DNA of 64,000 nucleotides from Nocardia pneumoniae NBRC 100136 (lineage in GTDB: Bacteria > Actinomycetota > Actinomycetes > Mycobacteriales > Mycobacteriaceae): NCBI RefSeq assembly GCF_000308755.1, contig NZ_BAGF01000149.1:31794-95793 (forward strand), in the 5' to 3' direction. This document shows, one piece after another, positions 34,523 through 44,140 of this stretch. How positions within the stretch are numbered: the stretch's first letter is position 1; every line of letters begins with the position of its first letter. The notes beneath the pieces are model-generated. The model did not search any database and was not told the origin of the DNA. It was given only the letters and a program-made list of their open reading frames with translations. Made by a program: the position numbers and the translations under genes.

Positions 34523-36319
34523 TCAGAACCAGGCGTCGCGCATCTGCAGGGTAGTCCGGTCCAAGCGGGCGAGCAGATCCAGCGCCGGTGCCGTCTTGGG
34601 TAGTTCGAAATGATAGAAGAACCGCGCCGCGTGCCGCTTCCCATCGTAGAAGTCGCCGGAACGGTCCCCGGTGGCGAGGAACTGTTCGAGCCAGATCCAC
34701 GCCAGCACGATGTGCCCGAACGCCTCCAGGTACACCGAGCTGTTGGCCAGCGCGGCCTCGATGTCGCCGGAGGCGAACAGTCCCGCGGTCACCTCGACCA
34801 GCCGACGCCACGCCGCCTCCAGCTGGGCGGCGAGCTCGGCCGCCTCGCCACCCGCCGCGCGGGCGGCGGCGATGGTCGCCTCGACCCGCCCGCCCAGGGC
34901 GAGCAGGCTCGCGCCGCCCTGCTGGGTCACCTTGCGGCCCAGCAGATCCAAGCCCTGGATGCCGTGCGTGCCCTCATGGATCGGGTTGAGCCGGTTGTCC
35001 CGGTAGTGCTGCTCGACGTTGTACTCGCGGGTGTAGCCGTAGCCGCCGAGCACCTGGATGGCGAGGCTGTTGGCCTCCAGGCACCACTGCGCGGGCCAGC
35101 TCTTGGCGATCGGGGTCAGGATGTCCAGCAGCAGGGTGACCGCGCGGCGGTCCTCCTCGGATTCGGCGGTGCGCTGGTCGTCCACCAGCCGGGCGCAGTA
35201 CAGCACCAGCGCCAAGCCGCCTTCGGCGTAAGTCTTCTGCGCCAGCAGCATTCGCTTCACGTCGGCATGCTCGATGATCGGGCGCTGCGGCGCGGCCGGG
35301 TCGGCGGGCAGTTTGGCCCGGCCCTGGGTGCGGGTGCGGGCGTAATCGAGCGACTCGAGGTAGCCGGTGTAGCCGAGCGCGGCGGCGACCAGGCCGACGC
35401 CGATTCGCGCCTCGTTCATCATGTGGAACATGTAGGTCAGCCCGCGATGCGGTGCGCCGACCAGGTAGCCGACGGCGCCGGGTGCGCCGCCGGGCGTCCA
35501 GCGGCCCTCGCCGAAGTTCAGCACGGTGTTGACCGTGCCGCGGTAGCCCATCTTGTGGTTGAGCCCGGCCAGCGCGACGTCGTTGCGTTCGCCGATCGCG
35601 CCGTCGTCGCCGACCAGGAAGCGGGGCACCACGAACAGCGAGATCCCCTTGGTGCCCGCCGGTCCGCCGGGGATCTTCGCCAGCACCAGGTGCACGATGT
35701 TCTCGCCGAGTTCGTGATCGCCGCCGGAGATCCACATCTTCGTGCCGAACAGCCGATACGTGCCGTCGTCCTGGGGCTCGGCGCGGGTGACGATATCGGC
35801 AAGCGACGAACCGGCCTGCGGCTCCGACAGGCACATGGTGCCGAAGAACCGGCCCGCGAGCATCGGACGGACGTACTTGTCCACCAGCTCCCGATCGGCG
35901 TGCGCGACGAGCAGGTTCGCGTTGGCCACGGTGAGGAACGGGTAGCCCGCGGTGCCCGGGTTGGCCGCCTGGAACCACGCGTAGCTCGCCTGCGCGACGG
36001 TGGCGGGCAGTTGCGCGCCGCCGAGTTCGTAATCCATTGCCGCCAAAGGCAATCCGGCCTTGGCGAAGGCTTCCAGCGCGCGGCCGACCTCGGGGATGAT
36101 GGTCACGCGTTCGCCGTCGAAGGTCGGTTCGTTGGCGTCGTTGAGCTTGTTGTGCGGTGCGAAGTACTTGGTGGCCAGCTGCTCGCTGAGCTCGAGCACG
36201 GCGTCGAAGGTCTCCCGCGAGTGCTCGGCGTAGCGCTCGCGTTTGGTCAGCCCCTCCGCGTCGAGCCACTCGTAGAGCAGGAAATCGAGATCGCGCCGGG
36301 ACAGCAAGGTCGACCGCAT
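34523..36319 (-). CDS. Acyl-CoA dehydrogenase (DmdC/FadE type, ~600 aa)
   Basis: 598 aa, longer than ordinary acyl-CoA dehydrogenases because of an N-terminal helical extension and a C-terminal domain of about 130 residues. FAD/substrate motifs: MCLSEPQAGSSLADI (about 165-180), GTKMWISGGDHELGEN, and the catalytic-base region NPIHEGTHGIQGLDLLGRK (about 440-458). Members act on medium/long or methylthio acyl-CoAs. ATG 36319 is chosen for the AAAGGA site eight bases upstream; ATG 36340 lies inside the operator-like repeat. Monocistronic, between TetR and LAL genes. Confidence 0.87.
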   Translation of the reverse strand: MRSTLLSRRDLDFLLYEWLDAEGLTKRERYAEHSRETFDAVLELSEQLATKYFAPHNKLNDANEPTFDGERVTIIPEVGRALEAFAKAGLPLAAMDYELGGAQLPATVAQASYAWFQAANPGTAGYPFLTVANANLLVAHADRELVDKYVRPMLAGRFFGTMCLSEPQAGSSLADIVTRAEPQDDGTYRLFGTKMWISGGDHELGENIVHLVLAKIPGGPAGTKGISLFVVPRFLVGDDGAIGERNDVALAGLNHKMGYRGTVNTVLNFGEGRWTPGGAPGAVGYLVGAPHRGLTYMFHMMNEARIGVGLVAAALGYTGYLESLDYARTRTQGRAKLPADPAAPQRPIIEHADVKRMLLAQKTYAEGGLALVLYCARLVDDQRTAESEEDRRAVTLLLDILTPIAKSWPAQWCLEANSLAIQVLGGYGYTREYNVEQHYRDNRLNPIHEGTHGIQGLDLLGRKVTQQGGASLLALGGRVEATIAAARAAGGEAAELAAQLEAAWRRLVEVTAGLFASGDIEAALANSSVYLEAFGHIVLAWIWLEQFLATGDRSGDFYDGKRHAARFFYHFELPKTAPALDLLARLDRTTLQMRDAWF

Positions 36320-36333
36320 CAGCCCGTCCTTTC

Positions 36334-36357
36334 GAGACATGTTCGAGCCAGTGTATC
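36334..36357. promoter_or_regulatory. Second TetR operator copy before the acyl-CoA dehydrogenase
   Basis: GAGACAT-N10-GTGTATC: each half-site differs at one base from the perfect repeat at 34484-34507 and the spacer is the same length. It lies 15 bases upstream of the chosen start, over the likely promoter. Confidence 0.6.
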
Positions 36358-39189
36358 TTAGGACCGTAGCCGGTCGGTTCGTCCGTCGGCAACGAGCAGT
36401 CCGCGCTCCCGCGCGATCGCGGCCGCCTCGGTCCGGGTGGCCGCGCCGAGCTTGGCGAGAATGCGCGAGACGTGGACACCGGCGGTATTGGCGCTGATGA
36501 ACAGCTCGGCCGCGATCCGGCGATTGCTCGCACCCGTGGCCACCAGCCGCAGCACGTCGAGTTCCCTGGGCGTCAGGCCCGCGGTGCTCGGCCGCTGCGC
36601 GACCGGCGGCCGGTCCGCGGGTCCATCGAGAACGATCCCGGCGCGGTCGGCCAGCTGTTCGGCTTGCTCGCGCAGCGGCGGCGCCTGCAATTCGCCCGCC
36701 AGTTCCAGGACGGTGCGCAATGCGGTGCGCGCCGCCGCCCGATCGCCGGTGGCCAGTTCGGCTTCGCCGGATTCGAGCAGGCTGCGCGCCAGCTCGTACG
36801 GCTGGCGCAGGGCTCGCCAGGACGACACCGCCGCCGTCCAATCGGCGGGACGGCCACTGCGCACGGCGCGGCAAGTGCCCCGGTAAGCGGCGTCGACAGC
36901 CGTGATCACCGGCAATCTTTCTGTGACGGCGTCGAGAACCATGGTGGCGCAGCGGGTTCGCGCCACCGTGGCGGCCAATGCCCACGCCTCGTGATGATAT
37001 GTGGCGAGGTCGTCGGCGGTGAGGGTCGCGGCGCCGATTTCGGCCGCGCGCTGGGGGTTGCCCGCCGCGTGCGCGAGCTCGGATTGCACGGTGTGCAGCT
37101 GGATCTGGTACTGCCTGGCCCATCGGCGGTCGCCGAGCAGGGGCTGCGCGGATTTCGTGCTGGTCTCCGCGGCATCCGCGTCCCCGCGTGCCAGCATGAT
37201 CCGGGCGTGGCACAGCAGCAGCGCGGCGGTGCTCAGCGGCGGCAGCCGCTCGGTCAGCGATTCGTCGATGAGATCGAGCGCCTCATCCCAGCGGCCCAGC
37301 GCGGTGAGCGCCTGGGCCCATTTGACCAGCAGAATCGGCCCGGTCTCGACGAAACGGTAAGTCTCGTGCGCGGCGCGCAGCCCCTGCTGGATCGTGGCGA
37401 TGGCCGCCTCGTTCGCACCCGACGCCACCAGCAGTGCCGACTCCCACAGCACCACCGTCAGCAGCGTTCCCGGATCGCGCGCGGCCGCATGCGCCCGTTC
37501 GAAATGCGCTAGGGCCACCTCAGGACGGTCTGCGGCGGCCAGCCCGAGATACGCGTAGGCACGCGCGGCCAGTGCCTGGTCGCCCAGCTGTTCGGCCACA
37601 TCGGCGGCGGCGCGCGCGTCGCTTTCGGCGGCGGCCGCGTCACCGCTGAACGCGCGCGCGGCGGCGAGTTCGGCGAGCACCTCGCCGCGCAGCACGGTCG
37701 GCTGGTCGGCTGGAAGCAACGCCAGGGCCGCGAGCAGGTCGTCTTCGCCGCCGCTGCTGCTTTGATTGCGCAATCCGGCCCGATAGTGGTGCAGCCGGGC
37801 GGCGCGCTCCGGTTCGATGGCCGCATCGATGGCGGCCAGCGCCTCGTCGGCGGCCGCGACGCCCCGCTCGATGACGCCGCCGCGGTGGCAGGCCGCCACG
37901 ACCGCTTCCAGCACACCGAGCCGAGCGGCGCCCACCCGGCTCGCGGCTTCCGGTGTCCGGTCCCACAGTTCGAGCACCCGATCCAGGTGACGCACCTGAT
38001 CTGCATGGGCGCCTGCGCTTTCCGCGTCGGCCGCGGCATGCCAAGCGGATTCGAGCGCCAGCGGTAGATCACCCGCCTCGTACGCGTGATAGGCCAGCTC
38101 GCCGGAGGGGAACTGGGCCCGGTCGCTGGCGAGTACCTGGCAAAGCTTGGCGTGCAGTTGTTTTCGTTGCGCGGGCAGCAGATGGTCGTAGACGGCGTCG
38201 CGAAGGAGGATGTGCCGGAACTCGTAGCCGGTGTCGGTGGCGACCAGCAGTTGCTGGTCGACCAGGTGACGCAGGGCGGCGGTGAGCGCGTGCGCGTCGA
38301 GGTCGGTGGCGCCCTCCAGCAGTGTGTGGCGGATCGGTGACCCGGCCACCGCCGCCAGCCGCAGCACCGAACCGGTGTGGTCGGGGAGGTCGGACAGGTA
38401 CCCGAGCAACAGCTCGGACAGGTCGGCGGGTGTGTCCTCCGGCGCGGGGCCGAGTGCCTCGACGAACAACGGAATTCCCTTGCTGCGCTCGAAGACTCGT
38501 GCGATCGTCCCGGGTTCCGGCTCCCGGCTCAGCAGCGCGGCCAGTTGCCTGCCCACTTCGTGCTTGGTGAGCGGCGCCGGAGCCAGCAGCCGGACGCCGG
38601 GGTCGCGGCGCCACCCCGCGACCAGCTTGCGCAATGGTTCGCAATCGGCGGGCCGATAGGTGCCGACCAGCAGCAGATCCCGCTGGGCGAGGTTGGCGAC
38701 CAGGAAGGCGAGCAGTTCGAGGCTGGCGTCATCGGCCCAGTGCAGGTCCTCCAGGACCACCACCACGGGCCTGGTCGAAGCCAGCTGTTCCAGCACGGTC
38801 AAGATCTCACCGAACAACCGGATTCGATCGGTGTCGGTTCCTGCCCCCGACCGCGCGGCCAGTTCGGGAAGCCACCGCGCCAGCGCGGGCTGGGCCACCG
38901 GGAGCAGGGCGGTCAGCCCGTCCACCCCTCGGTCTCGCAACAGCGCTCGCATAACCGCGACGAACGGCGCGAATGGCACGCCCGTCGCGCCGAACTCCGG
39001 ACAGCGTCCGCGCAACACCACCGTCCGCGCCTCCACCCGCGTCGTGAACTCCGCGACCAGCCGCGACTTTCCGATACCCGCCTCGCCCGCGACCAGCACG
39101 GTACGCACCGCCGGGTCCCGGTAGGCGTCCTGCAATGCCGCGACTTCGGCGGCCCGCCCGACGAAGGCACCGCACACGGGAAGGCTCAC
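36358..39189 (-). CDS. LAL-type (large ATP-binding LuxR) regulator
   Basis: 943 aa from GTG 39189. FVGRAAEVAALQDAY at the start, Walker A VAGEAGIGKSRLVAEF (about 30-45), Walker B VVVVLEDLHWADDASLELL (about 128-146), a long TPR-like middle, and a LuxR HTH at the C-terminus (LTPRELDVLRLVATGASNRR, then ISANTAGVHVSRILAKLGA). Full-length for the family. It is divergent from the epoxide hydrolase gene with 138 bases between, and may regulate it. The longer frame beyond 39189 is antisense to the hydrolase and was dropped. Confidence 0.88.
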   Translation of the reverse strand: MSLPVCGAFVGRAAEVAALQDAYRDPAVRTVLVAGEAGIGKSRLVAEFTTRVEARTVVLRGRCPEFGATGVPFAPFVAVMRALLRDRGVDGLTALLPVAQPALARWLPELAARSGAGTDTDRIRLFGEILTVLEQLASTRPVVVVLEDLHWADDASLELLAFLVANLAQRDLLLVGTYRPADCEPLRKLVAGWRRDPGVRLLAPAPLTKHEVGRQLAALLSREPEPGTIARVFERSKGIPLFVEALGPAPEDTPADLSELLLGYLSDLPDHTGSVLRLAAVAGSPIRHTLLEGATDLDAHALTAALRHLVDQQLLVATDTGYEFRHILLRDAVYDHLLPAQRKQLHAKLCQVLASDRAQFPSGELAYHAYEAGDLPLALESAWHAAADAESAGAHADQVRHLDRVLELWDRTPEAASRVGAARLGVLEAVVAACHRGGVIERGVAAADEALAAIDAAIEPERAARLHHYRAGLRNQSSSGGEDDLLAALALLPADQPTVLRGEVLAELAAARAFSGDAAAAESDARAAADVAEQLGDQALAARAYAYLGLAAADRPEVALAHFERAHAAARDPGTLLTVVLWESALLVASGANEAAIATIQQGLRAAHETYRFVETGPILLVKWAQALTALGRWDEALDLIDESLTERLPPLSTAALLLCHARIMLARGDADAAETSTKSAQPLLGDRRWARQYQIQLHTVQSELAHAAGNPQRAAEIGAATLTADDLATYHHEAWALAATVARTRCATMVLDAVTERLPVITAVDAAYRGTCRAVRSGRPADWTAAVSSWRALRQPYELARSLLESGEAELATGDRAAARTALRTVLELAGELQAPPLREQAEQLADRAGIVLDGPADRPPVAQRPSTAGLTPRELDVLRLVATGASNRRIAAELFISANTAGVHVSRILAKLGAATRTEAAAIARERGLLVADGRTDRLRS

Positions 39190-39330
39190 CACGGCGCGAT
39201 CATGCCCGCAGCGCACGGTCGGTGCCAAGTGCGGCGGGTGAACAACCGCGACGGGTAAAGAGAGATCCGGCGGCAAGATAACGAATTCTCGTGATTCGGC
39301 GACCCCCTCGTTACCCGAAGTATTACCGGC

Positions 39331-40491
39331 ATGACGAACAGCGAAATCCGCCCCTTCCGCATCGACATCCCGCAGGCCGACCTGGACGACCTCCGCCTGC
39401 GCCTGGCCCGCACCCGCTGGATCGACGACCTGCCCGGCACCGGATGGGAACGCGGCGTGCCGACCGCGTACCTGAAGGACTTGGCCGGGTACTGGGCCGA
39501 GAAGTTCGACTGGCGGGCGGTCGAGGCGGAGCTGAACGCCCACCCGCAGTTCACCACCACCATCGCGGGCCAGAACCTGCACTTCCTGCACGTCCGCTCG
39601 GCCCAGGAGGACGCCACACCGTTGCTGCTGCTGCACGGCTGGCCCAGTTCGGTGGTCGACTTCCTCGACGTGATCGGCCCGCTCACCGACCCCGCCGCGC
39701 ACGGCGCTCCCGACGCTCCGGCTTTCCACCTGGTGATCCCGTCGCTGCCGGGACACGGTTTCTCCGGGCCGATCACCGAGACGGGATGGAACGACGGCCG
39801 GATCGCGGCGGCGCTCGCCGAGCTGATGGCGCGCCTGGGGTATGACCGTTACGGCGTGCAGGGCGGCGACCACGGCGCTTTCATCGCCCCGGCGCTCGGG
39901 CGGACCGACGCCGAGCACGTGGTCGGTGTGCACGTCAACGCGCTGGTCACCTTCCCGACCGGCGACCCCGCCGACATGGCCGCGCTCACCGAGGCGGAGA
40001 GGGCGCGGCTGGGCGCGATGAAGAAGTTCCAGGACGAGGGCTCCGCCTACATGAACCTCAAGGGCTCGCGCCCCAACACCATCGCGCAGTTGCTCGCCGA
40101 CTCCCCGGCAGGCCAGCTCGGCTGGATCGTGGAGAAGTACCAGGAGTGGACCGACTCCGCGTACGCACTGCCCGAACAGGCCGTGGACAAGGATCGGCTG
40201 CTGGCCACGGTCACCATCTACTGGTTCACCGACACCGCCCGCAGCGTCGCGAACTTCTACTACGAGCGGTTCCACGACGCGAGCATGTTCGCGCCGAAGC
40301 CGAAGGGCACGGTGCCGACCGGCGTCGCGGTGTTCAAGGACGGCGACTACGCCATCCGCCGCTTCGCCGAGCGCGCGCACCACATCACGCACTGGTCGGA
40401 GTTCTACTCCGGCGGCCACTTCCCGGCGCTGGAGGTGCCCGAGCTACTGGTCGGCGACGTCCGCGAGTTCTTCCGCACGCTGGTCGACTGA
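39331..40491 (+). CDS. Epoxide hydrolase
   Basis: 386 aa alpha/beta hydrolase with an N-terminal EHN domain (FRIDIPQADLDDLRLRLART, residues 9-28). Oxyanion motif HGWP at 102-105; nucleophile Asp180 in QGGDHG; C-terminal His in GGHFPALEVPELL. It hydrolyses epoxides to diols in the cytoplasm. Start ATG 39331 opens directly into the conserved domain. Its divergent partner is the LAL regulator; 150 bases downstream an FAD monooxygenase follows on the same strand, which could supply or consume epoxides. Confidence 0.9.
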   Translation: MTNSEIRPFRIDIPQADLDDLRLRLARTRWIDDLPGTGWERGVPTAYLKDLAGYWAEKFDWRAVEAELNAHPQFTTTIAGQNLHFLHVRSAQEDATPLLLLHGWPSSVVDFLDVIGPLTDPAAHGAPDAPAFHLVIPSLPGHGFSGPITETGWNDGRIAAALAELMARLGYDRYGVQGGDHGAFIAPALGRTDAEHVVGVHVNALVTFPTGDPADMAALTEAERARLGAMKKFQDEGSAYMNLKGSRPNTIAQLLADSPAGQLGWIVEKYQEWTDSAYALPEQAVDKDRLLATVTIYWFTDTARSVANFYYERFHDASMFAPKPKGTVPTGVAVFKDGDYAIRRFAERAHHITHWSEFYSGGHFPALEVPELLVGDVREFFRTLVD

Positions 40492-40644
40492 GTCCAGCGC
40501 GGCATCTTCGCCTACCGCCTGGCAGCGATGTGACCGCGACAACTGTTGTGGCCGAACGCCGAGAGGACAGCTCGTCGTCTCGACGCAAGACGCGTGCAAG
40601 GCGACGCAAGACCGCCGCAAGCACCCGGCGGCAGAGTCCAGGCC

Positions 40645-42168
40645 ATGAACGAGACATTCGATGTGGTGGTCGCCGGAGCCGGACCGGTCGGGCTGATGCT
40701 GGCCTGCGAACTGCGCCTCGGCGGCGCGGACGTGCTGGTGGTCGAGCGGCTGACCGAGCCCGATATGACCATCAAGGCCGGTGCGATCAATGTGCCGACC
40801 GCGCAAGCCCTGTGCCGCCGTGGACTGCTGCCCGACCTGCTCGAACAGCAGAACGCGGTGCTGGAGCGCATCCGCGCCGCCGGTCTGTTCCCGAGCGCGG
40901 GCGCGGCGACCCAGCGCCCGCCGATCGTCGGTCATTTCGCGGGCATCATGCTGCGCACGCCCGATATCGAGTTCGACGACCCGGCTTTCGCCGAACTCGG
41001 GCCGGCCGCCGATGCGGTGCTGGTGCCTCAGCAGGGCATCGAAGCGATCCTCGCCCGGCGCGCCGCCGAACTCGGCGTGCCGATCCGGCGCGGCGTCGAA
41101 TTGGCCGACTTCGATGACGAGGGAACCGGTGTCACCGTCTACTGCGGCGACAGCACGGTCCGCGCGGCCTGGCTCGTCGGCTGCGACGGCGGGCGCAGCA
41201 CGGTCCGCAAGCTCGCCGGATTCGATTTCCCGGGGCTCGACCCGGAGATCACCGGACATCAGGCGGTGGTCGAGATGACCGGTGCCGAGGGTCTGCGGCC
41301 GGGCTGGAACTCGACCGATGCCGGAATCTACGTCAGCGGGCCGACACCGGGTCGTATCCTCACCGTCGAGCTCGACGGCCCTCCCGCCGACCGCACCGCA
41401 CCGGTGACCGCGGCCGAATTGCAGGCCAGCTTGCGCACGGTCTCGGGCGTCCCGGTCGAGATCACCGCCGTGTACTCGGCGACCCGTTTCACCGACAACA
41501 CCCGCCAGGTCACCGAATACCGCAAAGGCCGTGTCCTGCTGGCAGGCGACGCCGCCCATGTGCATTCGCCGTTCGGCGGACAGGGCCTCAATCTCGGCAT
41601 CGGCGACGCGGTCAACCTCGGCTGGAAACTGGCCGCGGTGGTGCGCGGCGACGCGACCGAGAGCCTGCTCGACACCTACACCACCGAACGGCATCCCATC
41701 GGCGCATGGGTACTGGAGTGGACCCGCGCCCAGGTGGCGCTGATGCGACTCGATCGGCGCAGCAAGGCCCTGCGTGATGTGGTCACCGATCTGCTCGCGA
41801 CCCGCGACGGCGCCACCGCGATCTTCACGAAGATCTCCGGTGTCCTGCACCGCTACGATCTCGGCGGCGGCCACGACCTGGTCGGCGCGGTTACGCCGGA
41901 TATCGAACTCTCCGACGGCAGTCGGCTCGCCGAGCACTTCTCCGATGGTCGCGCGATCCTGCTGGACCTGGCCGATTCCGCGGAACTCCAGGCGCTCTGC
42001 GCTCCGTGGTCGGATCTGGTGCGCGTGGTGACGGCGAAACCCGTTGCCCCACGCGACCTTTCCGCCCTGCTGATCCGCCCGGACGGCTATGTCGCCTGGG
42101 CCGCGGACGCCGGTGCGCGTGACGGGCTGCTCGAAGCGCTGCGCCGCTGGTTCGGTGAGCGATCCTGA
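40645..42168 (+). CDS. FAD-dependent aromatic-type monooxygenase (Rox-like)
   Basis: 507 aa class A flavoprotein hydroxylase. FAD motif VVVAGAGPVGLMLACELRLG (6-25), LVGCDGGRSTVRKLAGFDFP (about 174-193), and GRVLLAGDAAHVHSPFGGQG (about 295-314). Domain order and length agree with rifampicin monooxygenase and tetracycline/polyketide hydroxylases; similarity to nocardial Rox is noticeable but the substrate cannot be fixed by reading. ATG 40645 begins the FAD strand; upstream in-frame ATG 40546 adds a basic non-conserved tail. It could act in antibiotic inactivation or in catabolism. Confidence 0.82.
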   Translation: MNETFDVVVAGAGPVGLMLACELRLGGADVLVVERLTEPDMTIKAGAINVPTAQALCRRGLLPDLLEQQNAVLERIRAAGLFPSAGAATQRPPIVGHFAGIMLRTPDIEFDDPAFAELGPAADAVLVPQQGIEAILARRAAELGVPIRRGVELADFDDEGTGVTVYCGDSTVRAAWLVGCDGGRSTVRKLAGFDFPGLDPEITGHQAVVEMTGAEGLRPGWNSTDAGIYVSGPTPGRILTVELDGPPADRTAPVTAAELQASLRTVSGVPVEITAVYSATRFTDNTRQVTEYRKGRVLLAGDAAHVHSPFGGQGLNLGIGDAVNLGWKLAAVVRGDATESLLDTYTTERHPIGAWVLEWTRAQVALMRLDRRSKALRDVVTDLLATRDGATAIFTKISGVLHRYDLGGGHDLVGAVTPDIELSDGSRLAEHFSDGRAILLDLADSAELQALCAPWSDLVRVVTAKPVAPRDLSALLIRPDGYVAWAADAGARDGLLEALRRWFGERS

Positions 42169-42343
42169 CTGCCGGCGCGGGGTAGCTGGCGATACTGTTT
42201 CTGCATTTTTGCAGACGGTACCTGCGCAATTCTCTCTTGCCCGCACACAAGTGGGACATCAATACTCACGAACCGGGCCTTGTGCGGTGCGTCACATGCA
42301 TCGGGCGGTCTCATGCGTGAAGAGAAAGAAGAGGTACGGCGGG

Positions 42344-43807
42344 ATGACGTCCACCAGTGCGGAAACCAGCCCGGAAAAGAATGAAGCAGCTACCCCTGAG
42401 CGGGGCCTCGCGCGGGTCGCCCAGTCGCTCGCGAGGTGGACGGAGAAGTGGTTCCCGGACGCCTACGTGGTCGCGCTGGCGGGGGTATTCATCGTGGCTG
42501 GCGCCGCACTGGCCAACGGTTCGTCGCCGCGAACAGTCGCGAACGCGTTCGGCGACGGTTTCTGGGATCTGACCGCCTTCACCCTTCAGATGGCAATGGT
42601 GGTCCTCACGGGATACGTCATCGCCACCTCCCCACCTGTCGCCCGGCTGATCGACCGGCTGGCCACTTTGCCGCAAACCTCCAGCAGCGCGGTGAGTTTC
42701 GTTGCATTGCTCGCCACGTCGATATCGTTGCTGAACTGGGGACTCAGTCTGGTTTTCGGCGGTCTGCTCGCCCGCGCGATCGCCCGCCGGACCGACCTAC
42801 GCGTGGACTATCGCGCGCTCGGCGCTGCGGCGTTCATGGGTCTGGGCGCCGTGTGGGCGCTGGGAATATCGTCCTCGGCCGCGCAGCTACAGGCCACTGC
42901 CACTTCGTTGCCTCCAGCCCTGCTGAAAATCACCGGTGTCCTCGACTTCGGGCACACGATCTTCACATGGCAGTCCCTGGTCATGTGCGCCATGATCATG
43001 GCGCTCACGGTGGTGATCGCGCACTTCTCGGCACCGAAGGACACAGCGATCAAGACCGCCCAGGAACTGGACGTCGATCTGGATGACCAGCCCGCGGAGG
43101 TGGCTCCACGCTCCCGTCCCGGGGAGTGGCTCGAATACAGCAGTATTCTGCCGATCCTGGCCGGGGTGATGACGGCGGGCTGGTTGATCTCTCAGCTGTT
43201 CACCAAACCGGTGCTCACCGTGGTCAGCAGCTTGAATGGCTATCTGCTCGTCTTTCTCATGCTGGGCTTGGTGCTGCACGGAACCCCGCGCAAGTTCTTG
43301 CAGGCCGTCTCCCTCGCCGTTCCCGCCACCGCCGGAATTCTCGTCCAGTTCCCGCTGTACGCCGCCATGGCCGCGATTCTCACCAAAGCCGAGGGCAGGG
43401 GCGGTCTCACGGTCTCCGAACACCTCGCGGAGTTCTTCACGAGCATCGGCGGCGGCGGAAGCTTTGCCGTCGTCATCGCCCTCTACACCGTGGTACTCGG
43501 CGTCTTCGTTCCGTCCGGCGGCGGAAAATGGCTGGTCGAAGCCCCTTACGTCATGCAGGCAGCGACAGACGTGCACATGAACCTCGGCTGGACGGTCCAG
43601 ATATACAACGTGGCAGAAGCACTGCCGAATCTCATCAACCCATTCTTCATGCTGCCGCTGCTGGCAGTGCTCAGACTGCGGGCGCGCGACCTCGTCGGCT
43701 TCACGTTCCTGCAGTTCCTGTTCCACCTGCCGGTGGTACTGCTACTCGTATGGTTGCTCGGAATGACATTCGAATACGTGCCCCCGATAATGCCCGCCAC
43801 CCCGTGA
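42344..43807 (+). CDS. Short-chain fatty acid transporter (AtoE family)
   Basis: 487 aa, about ten to twelve membrane helices. The cytoplasmic N-terminus (about 35 residues) is followed by FPDAYVVALAGVFIVAGAAL; LNWGLSLVFGGLLAR and GIVFVPSGGGKW-like text (GVFVPSGGGKWLVEAPYVMQ) are hallmarks of the AtoE short-chain fatty acid transporter family. Likely imports acetoacetate, butyrate or similar acids. ATG 42344 chosen as the start of the conserved part. Monocistronic with about 175 bases upstream. Confidence 0.88.
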   Translation: MTSTSAETSPEKNEAATPERGLARVAQSLARWTEKWFPDAYVVALAGVFIVAGAALANGSSPRTVANAFGDGFWDLTAFTLQMAMVVLTGYVIATSPPVARLIDRLATLPQTSSSAVSFVALLATSISLLNWGLSLVFGGLLARAIARRTDLRVDYRALGAAAFMGLGAVWALGISSSAAQLQATATSLPPALLKITGVLDFGHTIFTWQSLVMCAMIMALTVVIAHFSAPKDTAIKTAQELDVDLDDQPAEVAPRSRPGEWLEYSSILPILAGVMTAGWLISQLFTKPVLTVVSSLNGYLLVFLMLGLVLHGTPRKFLQAVSLAVPATAGILVQFPLYAAMAAILTKAEGRGGLTVSEHLAEFFTSIGGGGSFAVVIALYTVVLGVFVPSGGGKWLVEAPYVMQAATDVHMNLGWTVQIYNVAEALPNLINPFFMLPLLAVLRLRARDLVGFTFLQFLFHLPVVLLLVWLLGMTFEYVPPIMPATP

Positions 43808-43858
43808 TCGGCTGCTAGTGATCGTGTCCGGGAACCGCCCTGCTATACCGTCGAGCAG

Positions 43859-44008
43859 GTGAGCCGCACTCAGTGGAAGATTCATGGCGAGCGTCTCGTG
43901 GACGAGAACCGCCATATCCCGGAAACCGTGCAGATGATCGAGCGCGGCGAGATCGTAGGTGCCGCAAAGGTGGTCGCGGTGTACAGGGCGCTCAGTCTGC
44001 CCGTATAG
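43859..44008 (+). pseudogene. NUDIX hydrolase remnant with internal deletion
   Basis: A 49-residue frame from GTG 43859. Residues 1-19 (SRTQWKIHGERLVDENRHI) match the N-terminus and residues 23-45 (TVQMIERGEIVGAAK) the C-terminus of actinobacterial NUDIX hydrolases; the roughly 100 residues in between, including the Nudix box, are gone. The deletion is in frame. It cannot be an active hydrolase. Confidence 0.7.
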
Positions 44009-44140
44009 CACTCGCGAACACCCGCTGTCTGAGGTTCACGACCGTCAGTGCAGCATACAGCGCGAGGCGATGTACCGTCCGCAGGCAAACGATCTCCGGT
44101 CAGCGGTCGGAGTCACGTTGAGGCGGACGACCGAGAGTGA

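Noticed and set aside
39190..40419. 410-codon extension of the LAL regulator frame
   Set aside because: It is antisense to the epoxide hydrolase, whose catalytic motifs are intact; the regulator domain begins right after GTG 39189.
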